This document shows, piece by piece, positions 11,686-20,215 of a stretch of 64,000 nt of DNA. The position numbers and the translations under genes were made by a program. The first letter of the stretch is position 1; each line of letters opens with the position of its first letter. The stretch comes from Pseudoscleropodium purum (Eukaryota > Streptophyta > Bryopsida > Hypnales > Brachytheciaceae): NCBI GenBank assembly GCA_963969395.1, contig OZ017805.1, positions 992,001 to 1,056,000 of the forward strand, given 5' to 3'. Below the pieces are notes generated by a model. The model was not told where the DNA came from. It ran no database searches and worked only from the letters and a program-made list of their open reading frames with translations.

Positions 11686-12990
11686 AAGGCCCTCTGGCAC
11701 AACGGCCAACTCAGGATGAACGGAGCCATCAATGGGTAAATGGCAAGGAGCACAATTTTTAGAGTGCTCCCGACACTCCTGGCCATCCATGCCTTCCAAC
11801 AATAAAATACCACTGGGCAACACATTCTTCATGCGAAGAATGGTCCGTCCAGCCTTGATGTCCAACGTCGTGGGTGCCTCACGCTGCAAATAAACGTAAT
11901 CCCCCGTGGAAAAACGTCGCAACTGAGGTCGGTAGGCGCCACTACGAATGCGAGCGTACCGTAGCTTGTCGCAATGCTGAGCAATGGATAAATTCTCCAT
12001 GGCCATCGGCATGGCCCGCTTGAAGAACTCCGCTCGGTCACGCAAACACTGGATCCACACCTCTGGATCATCCAAATCCACAACAGGAGCCAACTTCTCC
12101 CGTACAGAACAGGGTACAATGGGCTCCCGTCTGTATAACAACTGATACGGACTGAAAGCAGCTAGTGAAGCCTGTCGACTAAACCGATACCCCATGGCGA
12201 TCCATGGTATCATCAGATCCCAATCACGGTGGCCACCTTGGAGTAATCCATACTTCCGTAGGCCTTGTTTCACGGTTTGAACCACACGCTCCGCCAAACC
12301 ATTTGCTTCCGGATGATCCCGAGAAGTGGTACGATGGTCAATCAAAGCCTTGGTACACAAAGCTTCAAAAGCCCCAAGGAACTCTCGCCCCTAATCAGTC
12401 AAAACCGCAGCTGGGGCTCCAAAACGAGCCAACACTCGATCGAGGAATGCCATGGCCGCCAACTCTGAAGAGTTCTGTGGAAGAGCCACAAGCTCAATCC
12501 ACTTACTGAAATGCTCCACCATCACCAAGACATACTTGGCTCCATGTGGAGTCACGACAAGTGGACCAGCAAAGTCCAAGGACCAACGATAGCCCAATCC
12601 CATAATGGGCAAAGGTTGCAACTGCGGTGATAAAGTGTTGAAGCTGGATCGTACCCGATCACACACCTCACATCGTGAAATTTAAGTGGCGACCTGCTGA
12701 TACATGCCAGTCCACCAATACTGGCTGCGCAACATCGAATGAGTCTGTCGCACACCTAAATGACCAAGGTCTTCGTGTACTTGCCGTACCAACGAAGCCC
12801 TCTGATCTGGCCTGGGAACTATGCGCCTAGTCCCATCCGGCCACACCCAAAATAGAAGGCCGTTCTCCCAACGAAACCTTGTTATTCGGTGTCCAACTCG
12901 ATCGCGCTCCATAGCCAAAAGTGCGGGTGGAAGCATCCCATGTTGTAGCTTGTGCAAGACTGGAATGTCTTCCCACACATCGCTAACAAC
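11686..12990 (-). pseudogene. INT: Integrase (HHCC zinc domain, DDE core, C-terminal domain)
   Basis: The HHCC zinc-binding domain reads HEDLGHLGVRQTHSML ... then SRCEVCDR, with a TAA at 12,682 just before it. The catalytic core has Asp in WSLDFAGPL (about 12,576), the second Asp at 12,396 followed directly by a TAG at 12,391 where the family has TDQG or TDRG, and Glu in HPEANGLAERV (about 12,291). The spacing is 34 residues, one fewer than the classical D-35-E. The C-terminal domain (RRFSTGDYVYLQRE ... TILRMKNVLPSGILLLEG) has the small beta-rich look of the gypsy integrase C-terminal domain. It would insert the cDNA into the genome. It runs on in frame into the PHD finger. Confidence 0.92.
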
Positions 12991-13099
12991 TTGGGCCTTG
13001 TCTGGTTCCTCATCCGTTGTCAAGTCAACCAACGTCGATGTGGAGCCAAACATCAAGGTGAGATAAGCCGCTGCATGCCACCCCGGAACTGACTCCCTA

Positions 13100-14634
13100 T
13101 CACAATCCCCATGCCACCTAGCACCAGTCACATCCTCTTCTGAAGGACTTGGATTGCGAGAAAGACCATCTGCATCCAAGTTGGTGATGCCGACCCGATG
13201 TACAACCTCAAAATCATACTCTTGAAGCAACAAAGCCCACCTGGCAAGCTTGCCAGTGAGCTTGTTAGACTCCATGAGCCACTTCAAAGGCTGGTGGTCG
13301 GTCACCAACGTAAAATGTTGCCCATACAAATAAGGCCTGAAATGAGCTATGGCCCAAACCGCTGCCAAAGCCTCCCCCTCATAGGATGAATAGTTGGACT
13401 CCGCATTGTTGTTGCTCCTAGAAGCAAAAGCAACAACATACTCCCATCCTTTCTCATCCTTCTGAGTCAATACTGCACCCAATCCCACCGCACTCCAATC
13501 TGTGTACAATTGAAAGGGCCGTGTTGCATCCGGACACTGCAATACAAGAGCTGAACCGAGCTTCAGCTTCAAGGTAGCAAATGCATGCTCCTGCTCGCGC
13601 CCCCAAGTCCATGGTTGATCCTTTCCTGTGAGAATAGTCAACGGTTTAGCAATCAAGCTAAAGTTCTTGACAAATCGGCGATAGTAATTTGCCAAGCCAA
13701 GAAAAGCTCAAAGCTGTGACACGTCGGTTGGGGCAAGAATCTTTTGCAATGCATCCACCTTGGCCTGCTGTACGCCAAGACCCCCTGGAAAAATCATGTG
13801 TCCCAAATATGGCAACTGGTCGTGGAAGAACTTGCACTTGCCATGGTGCAAACGCAATCCCCACTGTCGTAATCTCTCAAATACCTCCTGAAGATGCCTC
13901 ACATGCTCTTGTGGGTTGCTACTAAAAATGATAACATCATCGATATAGCATCGAGCAAACGGTAAACCGGTCAACACCCAGTCCATCACCCTCTGAAACT
14001 CAGCGGGTGCATTCTTAAGGCCAAATGGGAGAAACTTCCAATGGTAGAGTTGATCTCTCCCATCCAGATCAACTCCCCAGAATGCAATCTTCACTCGGTC
14101 ATCCACCATCAATGGTAACTGATGATAACCAGACCGCAAATCTAGAGTACTAAATACTCTAGCATGGCCCACCGCATCAAATAACTCCTCTGGCGTGGGC
14201 ATGGGATACCGGTCTGACTTGGTCTTGCGGTTGACCGGTCTATAATCGCCACACATCTGTTTCTCCGTCCAGTTGCCAAAGATATCCTTCTTCAATGGCA
14301 TAACTATGGCACAAGCATATTCACCTTTAGAGAGCTCAATCAAGCTGGCGGCCAACAACTCCTGACGAGTCTGCATGCCAACTTTCTCTGAAAGACTGAG
14401 CTTGTACGGGCGTCGGAAGATTGGGTGGTCGTCCTCCAACTCAACGTGAATGGGTTTGCCTTTATAGCCCTCCAAATCATGGAGACTAAAGGCAAAACAG
14501 CTGCGATGCGAACGTATGAATGCTCGCACCCTTCGTGCCTCGGCACTGGTAAGATGTGGCCCTAACTCCAAAGGCCAATCATCAAACTCCGTGGTCTCCT
14601 TCTCCACCGTAGAAGACTCACTGCGTACCGGCAC
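13100..14634 (-). pseudogene. RT-RH: Reverse transcriptase and RNase H
   Basis: RT shows CGDYRPVNRKT, the first catalytic Asp in FSTLDLRSGYHQ (residue 165 of the segment starting at 14,634), FLPFGLKNAPAEFQ, and the catalytic YIDD at about 13,947-13,936. A TGA at 13,708 interrupts the family-typical block just before FLGLANYYRRF. RNase H follows, with Asp in LYTDWSAVGLG (about 13,500; the usual TDAS has become TDWS), Glu in YEGEALA, Asp in VTDHQPL and Asp in LDADGLSR. A linker of about 90 codons between the methyltransferase and RT carries the TAGs at 14,884 and 14,647. It would copy element RNA into DNA and remove the RNA strand. Confidence 0.93.
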
Positions 14635-14934
14635 GACCGATGATTGCTACTTAGTAGCAGAGAGGGCATTCATGCCCCCAACCTTCTCACTCACGGGATC
14701 CACATAAAATCCCATATTGTGATGATAAAACCGGAAAAAGATATCCCCAGCATCCTCTCTACCAAAGTCCTCGGCCAAGGCTACAAAGACACGCTGAGCA
14801 TGAAGCTCTTCATCTACGTGCCTCTCCAAACGAAAAAGCAACTCCGCTTCCTTGCTCTCTGTGAGATGTGGCACCGCTGCCCCCTAACCATCAGAGTCTA
14901 CCCCCAGCACGTGTGGCTGGTCACGTGAACAGTG

Positions 14935-15987
14935 CTAAAAGGCGAAACAGAGGCCACAAACCCAAACAAGAGTGTTAAGGTCAATAGCTTGACCCAACAA
15001 ATAATGACGTTGGCCCTCAGAGAGATCCGGTGCCGTAGTGGTGCCTATCAAAAAGCCCATGGCCCGCTCCCTCTCATTGGTAGAAGGCTCCTCGTAAGTT
15101 TGGGAAGTAGAGTCCCAAACCATACCCGGACCGCGTGTCCTAAAGGCAAAAGACCCAGGGTAGCACATCAATGTGGGAAATGCCCCCCATGTGAAACCAA
15201 CGCGGTTCACCACAGCCAAAGGTGGCTCATCATCCTTGGTAACCTCTATGGAAACACGATGGTTGTCCAAGATGTCATCCACCTCACGCCGCACGGGTCG
15301 TTGCACTTGTGCAAGTGCAAAGGTGAGCGTTGCCGATGATGCCAAGTTGGTCCAAATCCAACGTGGCCGATGGGCGTAAGAGCCCAACGCCGCGGCATCA
15401 ACATACAGGGGGGGACCAAGAAGGTGATGGATGTATGCCCCATCCTCACACACCTTCGTCCGTGTATCCCCCAATGGAGGTACATTCTCAAAGATGTACC
15501 CCAGTGGCATCGATTGGTGGGTAATCCACCACTGGATGAGCCTAAGCAAATCCGCAAAGAGCCCCGACCGTGGATCATCCAAGCCACGTCCACTACCTGC
15601 CCGTGAATGGCCTTGGCAAGGCCATCCGGCAATCACCAAGTCCACGTGACCCAATCGGCGAAGATCATCTTCACTAATCATGGTCACATTACGTGGCAAT
15701 TTATCAAAACACCCTTGAATCACAGAAGGTGGTAACTGCTCTGGATACAACGCCAAAAGACGTTGGATGTGATGGTGAGCGGCACGGTTGGCCGCAAAGC
15801 CACTATCCACATGAATGTACCGTCGTACTTTGAGCCCGGCTTCTAACACCGCCGCTAGCCCTCTACCAATGCCGGCAAAGAGCTCCACAAGGGTAATACC
15901 CTCATCTGGTGGACGCCATTGAATAGTGCGAGCCAACAACGGGGTAGAAGAATACTCTGAGTAATGCGAAACATCCAAAGCATCCAC
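14935..15987 (-). CDS. Cytosine-5 DNA methyltransferase domain (DNMT3-like) inside gypsy pol
   Basis: This 350-codon stretch without a stop sits between protease and reverse transcriptase, in frame with both. Motifs occur in canonical order: motif I (SAM binding) LVELFAGIGRG at residues 33-43; motif IV VIAGWPCQGHSRAG with the catalytic Cys at 124; motif VI FENVPP with the ENV Glu at 167; motif VIII AHRPRWIWTN at 205-214; and a C-terminal motif IX/X block ending RERAMGF ... RHYLLGQAIDLN at 307-338. The target-recognition region lies between about 216 and 300. The order is not permuted, unlike plant DRM enzymes, and the AHRPRWIWTN and MGF...LLG blocks most resemble DNMT3. It would transfer methyl groups from SAM to cytosine C5. 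All key residues seem intact. The nearest stops are a TAG at 16,066 and a TAG at 14,935. Target context cannot be read from sequence. Confidence 0.9.
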   Translation of the reverse strand: MDALDVSHYSEYSSTPLLARTIQWRPPDEGITLVELFAGIGRGLAAVLEAGLKVRRYIHVDSGFAANRAAHHHIQRLLALYPEQLPPSVIQGCFDKLPRNVTMISEDDLRRLGHVDLVIAGWPCQGHSRAGSGRGLDDPRSGLFADLLRLIQWWITHQSMPLGYIFENVPPLGDTRTKVCEDGAYIHHLLGPPLYVDAAALGSYAHRPRWIWTNLASSATLTFALAQVQRPVRREVDDILDNHRVSIEVTKDDEPPLAVVNRVGFTWGAFPTLMCYPGSFAFRTRGPGMVWDSTSQTYEEPSTNERERAMGFLIGTTTAPDLSEGQRHYLLGQAIDLNTLVWVCGLCFAF

Positions 15988-16065
15988 AATCTCCCGACTA
16001 CAGCGAGTGAGCTCTAATTGAGTCCCCCAAGGTGGAACCGGATCCTTGCAATGACGTGGAGGGAT

Positions 16066-16860
16066 CTATGGTGGTACGTGCTCCCGTGATTCGGCTACCC
16101 CTGACATAAAAGCATATGTCTCCTCTAGAAGCGTAGAACCATATGGCAAATCGAATGCCAAAGCACTGCACCCAAACATAGCATTCGCCGTAGGAGTCAC
16201 TGTACAAGATGCGAAGACAATGGGGATGAGCTCTTTGCTGCCATTACCGGCACACCACCCAGGCCTAATCCAAGCCTCCTCTGTCCAGTTATCCACCCCA
16301 AAGCCGAGTGGATAAAGTGCCTGCTGACCCACCAAAATGTCGTAGTTGGTGGCACCAGTCACAACGCACTGAAGAGAGACATGTGAAAACAATGGACCAG
16401 ATCCCATGCCAAACATCAACTGTAATGGATGTCGGGTGTACCCTGTGGCCTTCTCCGTTCCCCCAACCGATGTGACAATGGTGAATGGGCAAGGCTCGAG
16501 GTCTAAAGCACCTAGATCCAAATCTTGGGCTAGCTGTTTGCCAATCATCACTAGCTGAGCCCCGGAATCCAACATAACACGTAGGGGGGTAGCTCGAGTG
16601 GGGTTGCCATCCGTACGGCCAACCACCATGACTCCGTCGTCATTCACCAAACGTATCACCCCTGGACGTACACTACGTTGCTCCCGTGCCGACCGGGCTG
16701 CAACATCAAACAAATAAGCCATTCCAAAGACCAAGGACTGATCCTTGGATGACTGCTCCATAGGTATGGAAGTGGCATTGGCCTCAAACGCAGAAATAGC
16801 CTCTGCCGCCAACTTGGCCCGCATTGCCACCAAATCCTCCTTAGTGGATGGAGCCGTCAT
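16066..16860 (-). pseudogene. PR: Retropepsin-like aspartic protease region
   Basis: The 264-codon open segment contains RVMLDSGAQLVMIG, in which DSGA (Asp at about 16,569-16,567) is the catalytic motif of retroviral-type aspartic proteases. The downstream hydrophobic strand pattern and NYDILVGQQALYPLGFG match the usual protease C-terminal half. The segment upstream (17,385-16,864), with Ala/Ser/Pro-rich linkers, joins it to Gag. It would cleave the polyprotein, including, presumably, the methyltransferase from its neighbours. It is closed by a TAG at 16,066, after which the same frame continues into the methyltransferase through PPRHCKDPVPPWGTQLELTR. Confidence 0.88.
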
Positions 16861-17439
16861 TGCCTATGACACCTCCAACGACGGAATGGGCACCTTGCCT
16901 TCCAACATACTACCCGCCAAGTGGAATACACCGGATGGTTGAAAATCCGGTGTGAGAAAGTCCACGCCAGCAAACACCGGCAACTGCAACACCTTATACG
17001 CCAAGGTGTGTGCAGCATCTCCACGATTAGAAGAAACCGGTGGGACCGGATTCGATGTGGGAGCGGTAGTAGAAGAAGCCGCATCTGCGATGCTGAACGA
17101 AAGAGGTAGCCCGGACTGACCAATGTGGTCCGGCAAACCCAAATGGCGTGAACGATTACTACTACCCGGCACAATGGAAGAGGGTGCCACTGCCTATGCA
17201 ATGGTTTGAGCACGAGTGGCAACCGCTGCCACCACCTCCCCTGAAGCACCATACAAGTAGTGATCTAGGGCTAAAGATGAGCCCTGACCCCTCACCACAG
17301 GCCGTGTGTCTGCCACTTGCCCCAAAGAAGCCATCGCACTCATCTGCTTTTTTAGCTCCGCCAATTCGGCTTGAAGTGATTTCACAGCCTCTGATCCGCC
17401 ACCTAAAGATGTCGGGCGCTTCTCAGGATGAAGAATGAA

Positions 17440-18645
17440 TCAATTCTCATCATTGTGGCCGATCTTGCCACAATGAGAGCATGTCACAAGCTTCTTCCCC
17501 TTGCCCCCAGTCTTCTCCGCAGATTTGTCCGCCTCGGTCTTGGGCTTGGTCTTTCCCGCCCTTGTCCCCTTCTTTTTAGGACAATTGGGGTCCCCTTTGG
17601 TGTGACCGGCCTCTCCACAAGCCCAACAATACACAACCTTTTCAGGTTGTGCCTTCGCCAAACTACCTGTAGCTGTAGCAAGCTTCTTGGGCTTGAGAGC
17701 CTCTAAAAGCGACATGACCAAGTCTGTGGCCTCGCTCACGCCTAATGCCCGGTCAAGCACTTCCACCTCAGCAAACGCCTGAGCCAAGGTCGCGTTGCCG
17801 CCGTATTGGAAAAGGAGGTGCGGGCTAATCAATTCAACCATCCGCTTGTCTAGCTTGGAGATAAAAATCTTCACAAGCTGACGTTCCGTGAACACATCAC
17901 CAGCCTCCGTTGCCAACCGTGACAATCAAGTATATATAGTGCGTGGGGTATCTTCCTTCTCACAGCGGAAATCCTGGATGCGACGCATCTAATCACGCCG
18001 AAAACCCCCATACTCCATCTCCAAATGCGCCATAAAATGCACCAGAGGATTGAAGCGAGGCGGAGGACCGACTGCCTCCAATGCCGCCCGTGTGGCTTGA
18101 GCCAAACGTGACATGGCCCCCAAGCCGGAACCCTCCTCATCCTTAGGCGGATCGCCAAAAGAAGGAGCTCGGGCAACCGCAGCCTCCTTAAGTGCAATCA
18201 CCAACTCCACACGATCGAGCCAATAGTCCTCAACTGGGCGCAATTCCTCTGCGTGCAATGCAATCCACCTCTCGTATGTCTAAAGCACCTCCAGCTCCAA
18301 ATGCTGTGGCAACAACTCAAACGCGTACCAGTCGTTGAACGACGGTGTCCGCTGGCGCTTCTCCTTCATCCATGTTTGGAATCGGAGTTGCCAATCGGGC
18401 AAAGAGATACCCCCAGCCCGTCCCAAGAACCTGTCTTGCACAACATGACGAAAATCATCCTCCATGTCGCCAAACGTGCCCACACTCCAAACTCGAAGCC
18501 TACGATCGGTATCCAACGCCGAAATAGGCTCAAAAGCCTGGTCGGTATCCGACCCTGGCCCAAAGTCTACGGTGGAAACACTTTCCGGGTGGTCTGGTGA
18601 GGGGGAGCGATAATACCGACTCCTGGTACTCACCATAGACAACAA
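17440..18645 (-). pseudogene. gag: Gag region with two zinc-knuckle-like motifs
   Basis: The region begins MVSTRSRYYRSP, followed by an acidic linker, then a helical capsid-like stretch (RWIALHAEELRPVEDYWLDR, FNPLVHFMAHLEMEYGGFRR, RLATEAGDVFTERQLVKIF) typical of retrotransposon Gag. Two nucleic-acid-binding motifs follow: CWACGEAGHTKGDPNC (about 17,628-17,581), a C-x2-C-x4-H-x6-C variant of the CCHC knuckle, and CSHCGKIGH (about 17,481), whose fourth ligand position is now at or near the TGA at 17,440. Between them is a Lys-rich linker. Stops at 18,280, 17,989, 17,926 and 17,440 break this part. Gag would form the virus-like particle and package the element RNA. Confidence 0.85.
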
Positions 18646-19855
18646 CCACCAAGGAAACTATCTACGGGTACTATCTAAAAGGTAAGGGTACGGACGGGCA
18701 ACCTGCACTTGCAAAATCACCAAGCTATGTGGATCACCGGTCATCACCTTCGGCTACCACAGGTCCAACCACAACCCCCCACATAAAAAGGTCTTGTTGG
18801 CCATTAACCCGACTTCACCCCTACAGTACCCTATCACAATCTGAGACAACAAGAAATGGGGCCACCGGAAAACACCGGCAACAAGCCCGCAATACGGGGG
18901 AGGTACCGCATAAGAATCCAGAAATCAAAACCGGATCCTCTCCCCCAACAACATAAAAGCAGAATTGACAAAAGAATTAGAGCCACTAGCACGCACCTGT
19001 AGTGGATAATCCCAAGTTGCAATATCTGCAAAGCAAAAGAAACACCAAAGATGTTCCCCAAATGTCTAAAACTAAGGAGGAGATGGAATCCTACAGTCGC
19101 GGTGTTCACAAACACTAATCCCCCATTACTTAGCAAAACAATGGGTGATAACGCGATAAAATGTCAATCCAACACTAGAATTGGATAAATGACGAGATAC
19201 TCAAACTATGGGCACAAATTTCACTCACAAGCGAGTAAAATTGCCCTCACAAACGACCTCCAAAGTTTGACACTAAACTTTTTTTTTTTTTTTTCCGAAC
19301 CACTTACAGTGTGAACACGGCTAAAATGAAACCGGTTCATAAAATAACTCGAACCACTTACAGTGTGAACACGGATAAAATGAAATCGGTTTAGTAAATA
19401 ACTCGAACCACTTACAGTGTGAACACGGATAAAATGAAATCGGTTTAGTAAATAACTCGAACCACTTACAGTGTGAACACGGATAAAATGAAACCGGTTC
19501 AGTAAATAACTCGAACCACTTATAGTGTGAACACGGATAGAATGAAACCGGTTCAGAAAATAACTCGAACCACTTACAGTGTGAACGCGCTATCGGATGG
19601 ATGAAAAATCGCCGCGGATGAGACTGCGGGAACTCCAGGAACTCCAGAAACTCCAGAAACTCCAGAACTTCTTGCTCCACAACTTCGAATCTTCACAACT
19701 TCTCCAAAAATCGTCCGATTTGAGCGCCGTCGGTGGCGTTGGCTTTGTCTCCGCGCGCTCTATAACAAAATCTAAACTACCCACAATTTTTTTTGAATCA
19801 CTCAATATCAAATTTGAGAACTATTGCAAGAAACGTGGGAGGGTCTTTGTCAAGT
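18646..19855 (-). other. 5' leader of the gypsy element
   Basis: About 1.2 kb between the 5' LTR and Gag. It holds the 54-bp tandem array, a 17-T run (19,278-19,294 on the plus strand, A-run on the coding strand) and many stops in the gag frame, so it is presumably untranslated. No convincing primer-binding site (TGG-type tRNA 3' complement) follows the end of the 360-bp LTR at 19,855. Confidence 0.6.
19296..19588. repeat. 54-bp tandem repeat, about 5.4 copies, in the gypsy leader
   Basis: Units start at 19,296, 19,350, 19,404, 19,458, 19,512 and 19,566, exactly 54 bases apart, each beginning cgaaccacttacagtgtgaa. Units differ by only a few substitutions (for example accggttc versus atcggttt). 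The length is a multiple of three, and the minus strand is open through most of the array as an 18-residue repeat containing HCKWFELF, but this probably reflects the repeat rather than coding use. Confidence 0.92.
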
Positions 19856-20215
19856 GAGTATGTTGCAAATCACAAGAGTAGTCAAGCGGCACGCACTCCA
19901 CAAAGGGAGAATCAACGAGTGTAAGAAGTATGAGAGAATGCGGAGCCTTCACTAATGACAAACAATCACTTACAAGCAACGGTAATCACTAACACTCTCT
20001 AACTCACTCACAAAGCTTGACTTGACAAAGATGTCAAGCCAAGCACGTGTGCGCCACTATACACACACACACACAAAACTCTAACGGATTAAACTCCTCC
20101 GTAGGATGAATGAGGTGTGCCGACCGCACGTCGCACACACACGTAGATTAGCAACAACTAACCTACACTAAAACACTATGATGTGGAGAGGCCCCCGACG
20201 CCACCTCCCGTGACA
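19856..20215 (-). repeat. 5' LTR of the gypsy element (360 bp, lacks the terminal 106 bp)
   Basis: It matches 10,724-11,083 end to end and finishes in cctcccgtgaca before the target duplication gttg. On the coding strand it starts TGTCACGGGAGGTGG and should contain the promoter. A run of cacacacacacacac and the string acaaagcttgacttgac are shared with the 3' LTR. Missing the 106-bp segment found at the corresponding end of the 3' LTR means its U5 end, and probably the primer-binding site, have been lost or replaced. Confidence 0.85.

Larger units (their letters stand above)
11548..18645 (-). pseudogene. gag-pol: Gag-PR-DNMT-RT-RH-INT-PHD polyprotein, one frame, interrupted by stops
   Basis: All recognised segments from 18,645 down to 11,548 share one reading frame: every ORF start differs from the others by a multiple of three. 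About 2,366 codons run without a frameshift. In-frame stops lie at 18,280, 17,989, 17,926, 17,440, 17,194, 16,864, 16,066, 14,935, 14,884, 14,647, 13,708, 12,682, 12,391, 11,614 and 11,563 (lowest base of each): nine TAG, five TGA and one TAA. Several sit where the family expects Gln, Arg or Trp, for example the TAG directly after the second integrase Asp. I take the start as the Met opening MVSTRSRYY at about 18,636; this beginning is common in plant gypsy Gag proteins, and an in-frame ATG-like codon lies just upstream. Within the element gag and pol have no frameshift or stop/start boundary of their own, so they were probably made as one polyprotein cut by the protease. Confidence 0.9.
10618..20215 (-). 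mobile_element. Ty3/gypsy LTR retrotransposon encoding a DNA methyltransferase and a PHD finger
   Basis: This is a 9,598-bp element on the minus strand, bounded by TG...CA LTR ends and a gttg target duplication. Order on its coding strand: 5' LTR, leader with 54-bp tandem repeats, Gag, DSGA protease, cytosine-5 DNA methyltransferase, reverse transcriptase, RNase H, integrase, PHD finger, G-rich polypurine tract, 3' LTR. The protease-RT-RH-INT order is that of Ty3/gypsy. Coding parts are clearly richer in G+C than the flanks. The shared 360 bp of the two LTRs differ at roughly ten positions by eye, nearly all transitions, suggesting a fairly young insertion. The element cannot be active as it stands: 15 in-frame stops interrupt the polyprotein, and the 5' LTR lacks the 106 bp (plus a recognisable primer-binding site) that the 3' LTR still carries. 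Confidence 0.92.

Noticed and set aside
11548..11830. Chromodomain at the integrase C-terminus
   Set aside because: The typical aromatic chromodomain pattern is absent; the Cys/His pattern is that of a PHD finger.
12204..12509. Plus-strand open frames across the gypsy pol region (also near 13.7, 14.6, 15.2, 17.1 and 18.3 kb)
   Set aside because: They lie opposite well-supported minus-strand coding sequence and show no domain of their own.
14935..15987. Methyltransferase as a bacterial contaminant or an independent host gene
   Set aside because: It is in frame with gypsy protease and RT on both sides, separated only by TAG codons, and lies within LTRs and a target duplication.
14935..15987. 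DRM-type (permuted) methyltransferase
   Set aside because: Motif I precedes motif IV and the MGF...LLG block comes last, which is the unpermuted order.
11548..18645. Reassignment of TAG to glutamine in this genome
   Set aside because: TAG is the commonest internal stop, but TGA and TAA also interrupt the same frame and other pseudogenes in the window carry all three. Mutation of CAG in methylated repeats explains it more simply.
19321..19680. 119-codon minus-strand frame over the 54-bp repeats as a real protein
   Set aside because: It is created by a 54-bp unit divisible by three, lies in the leader, and is separated from Gag by many stops.
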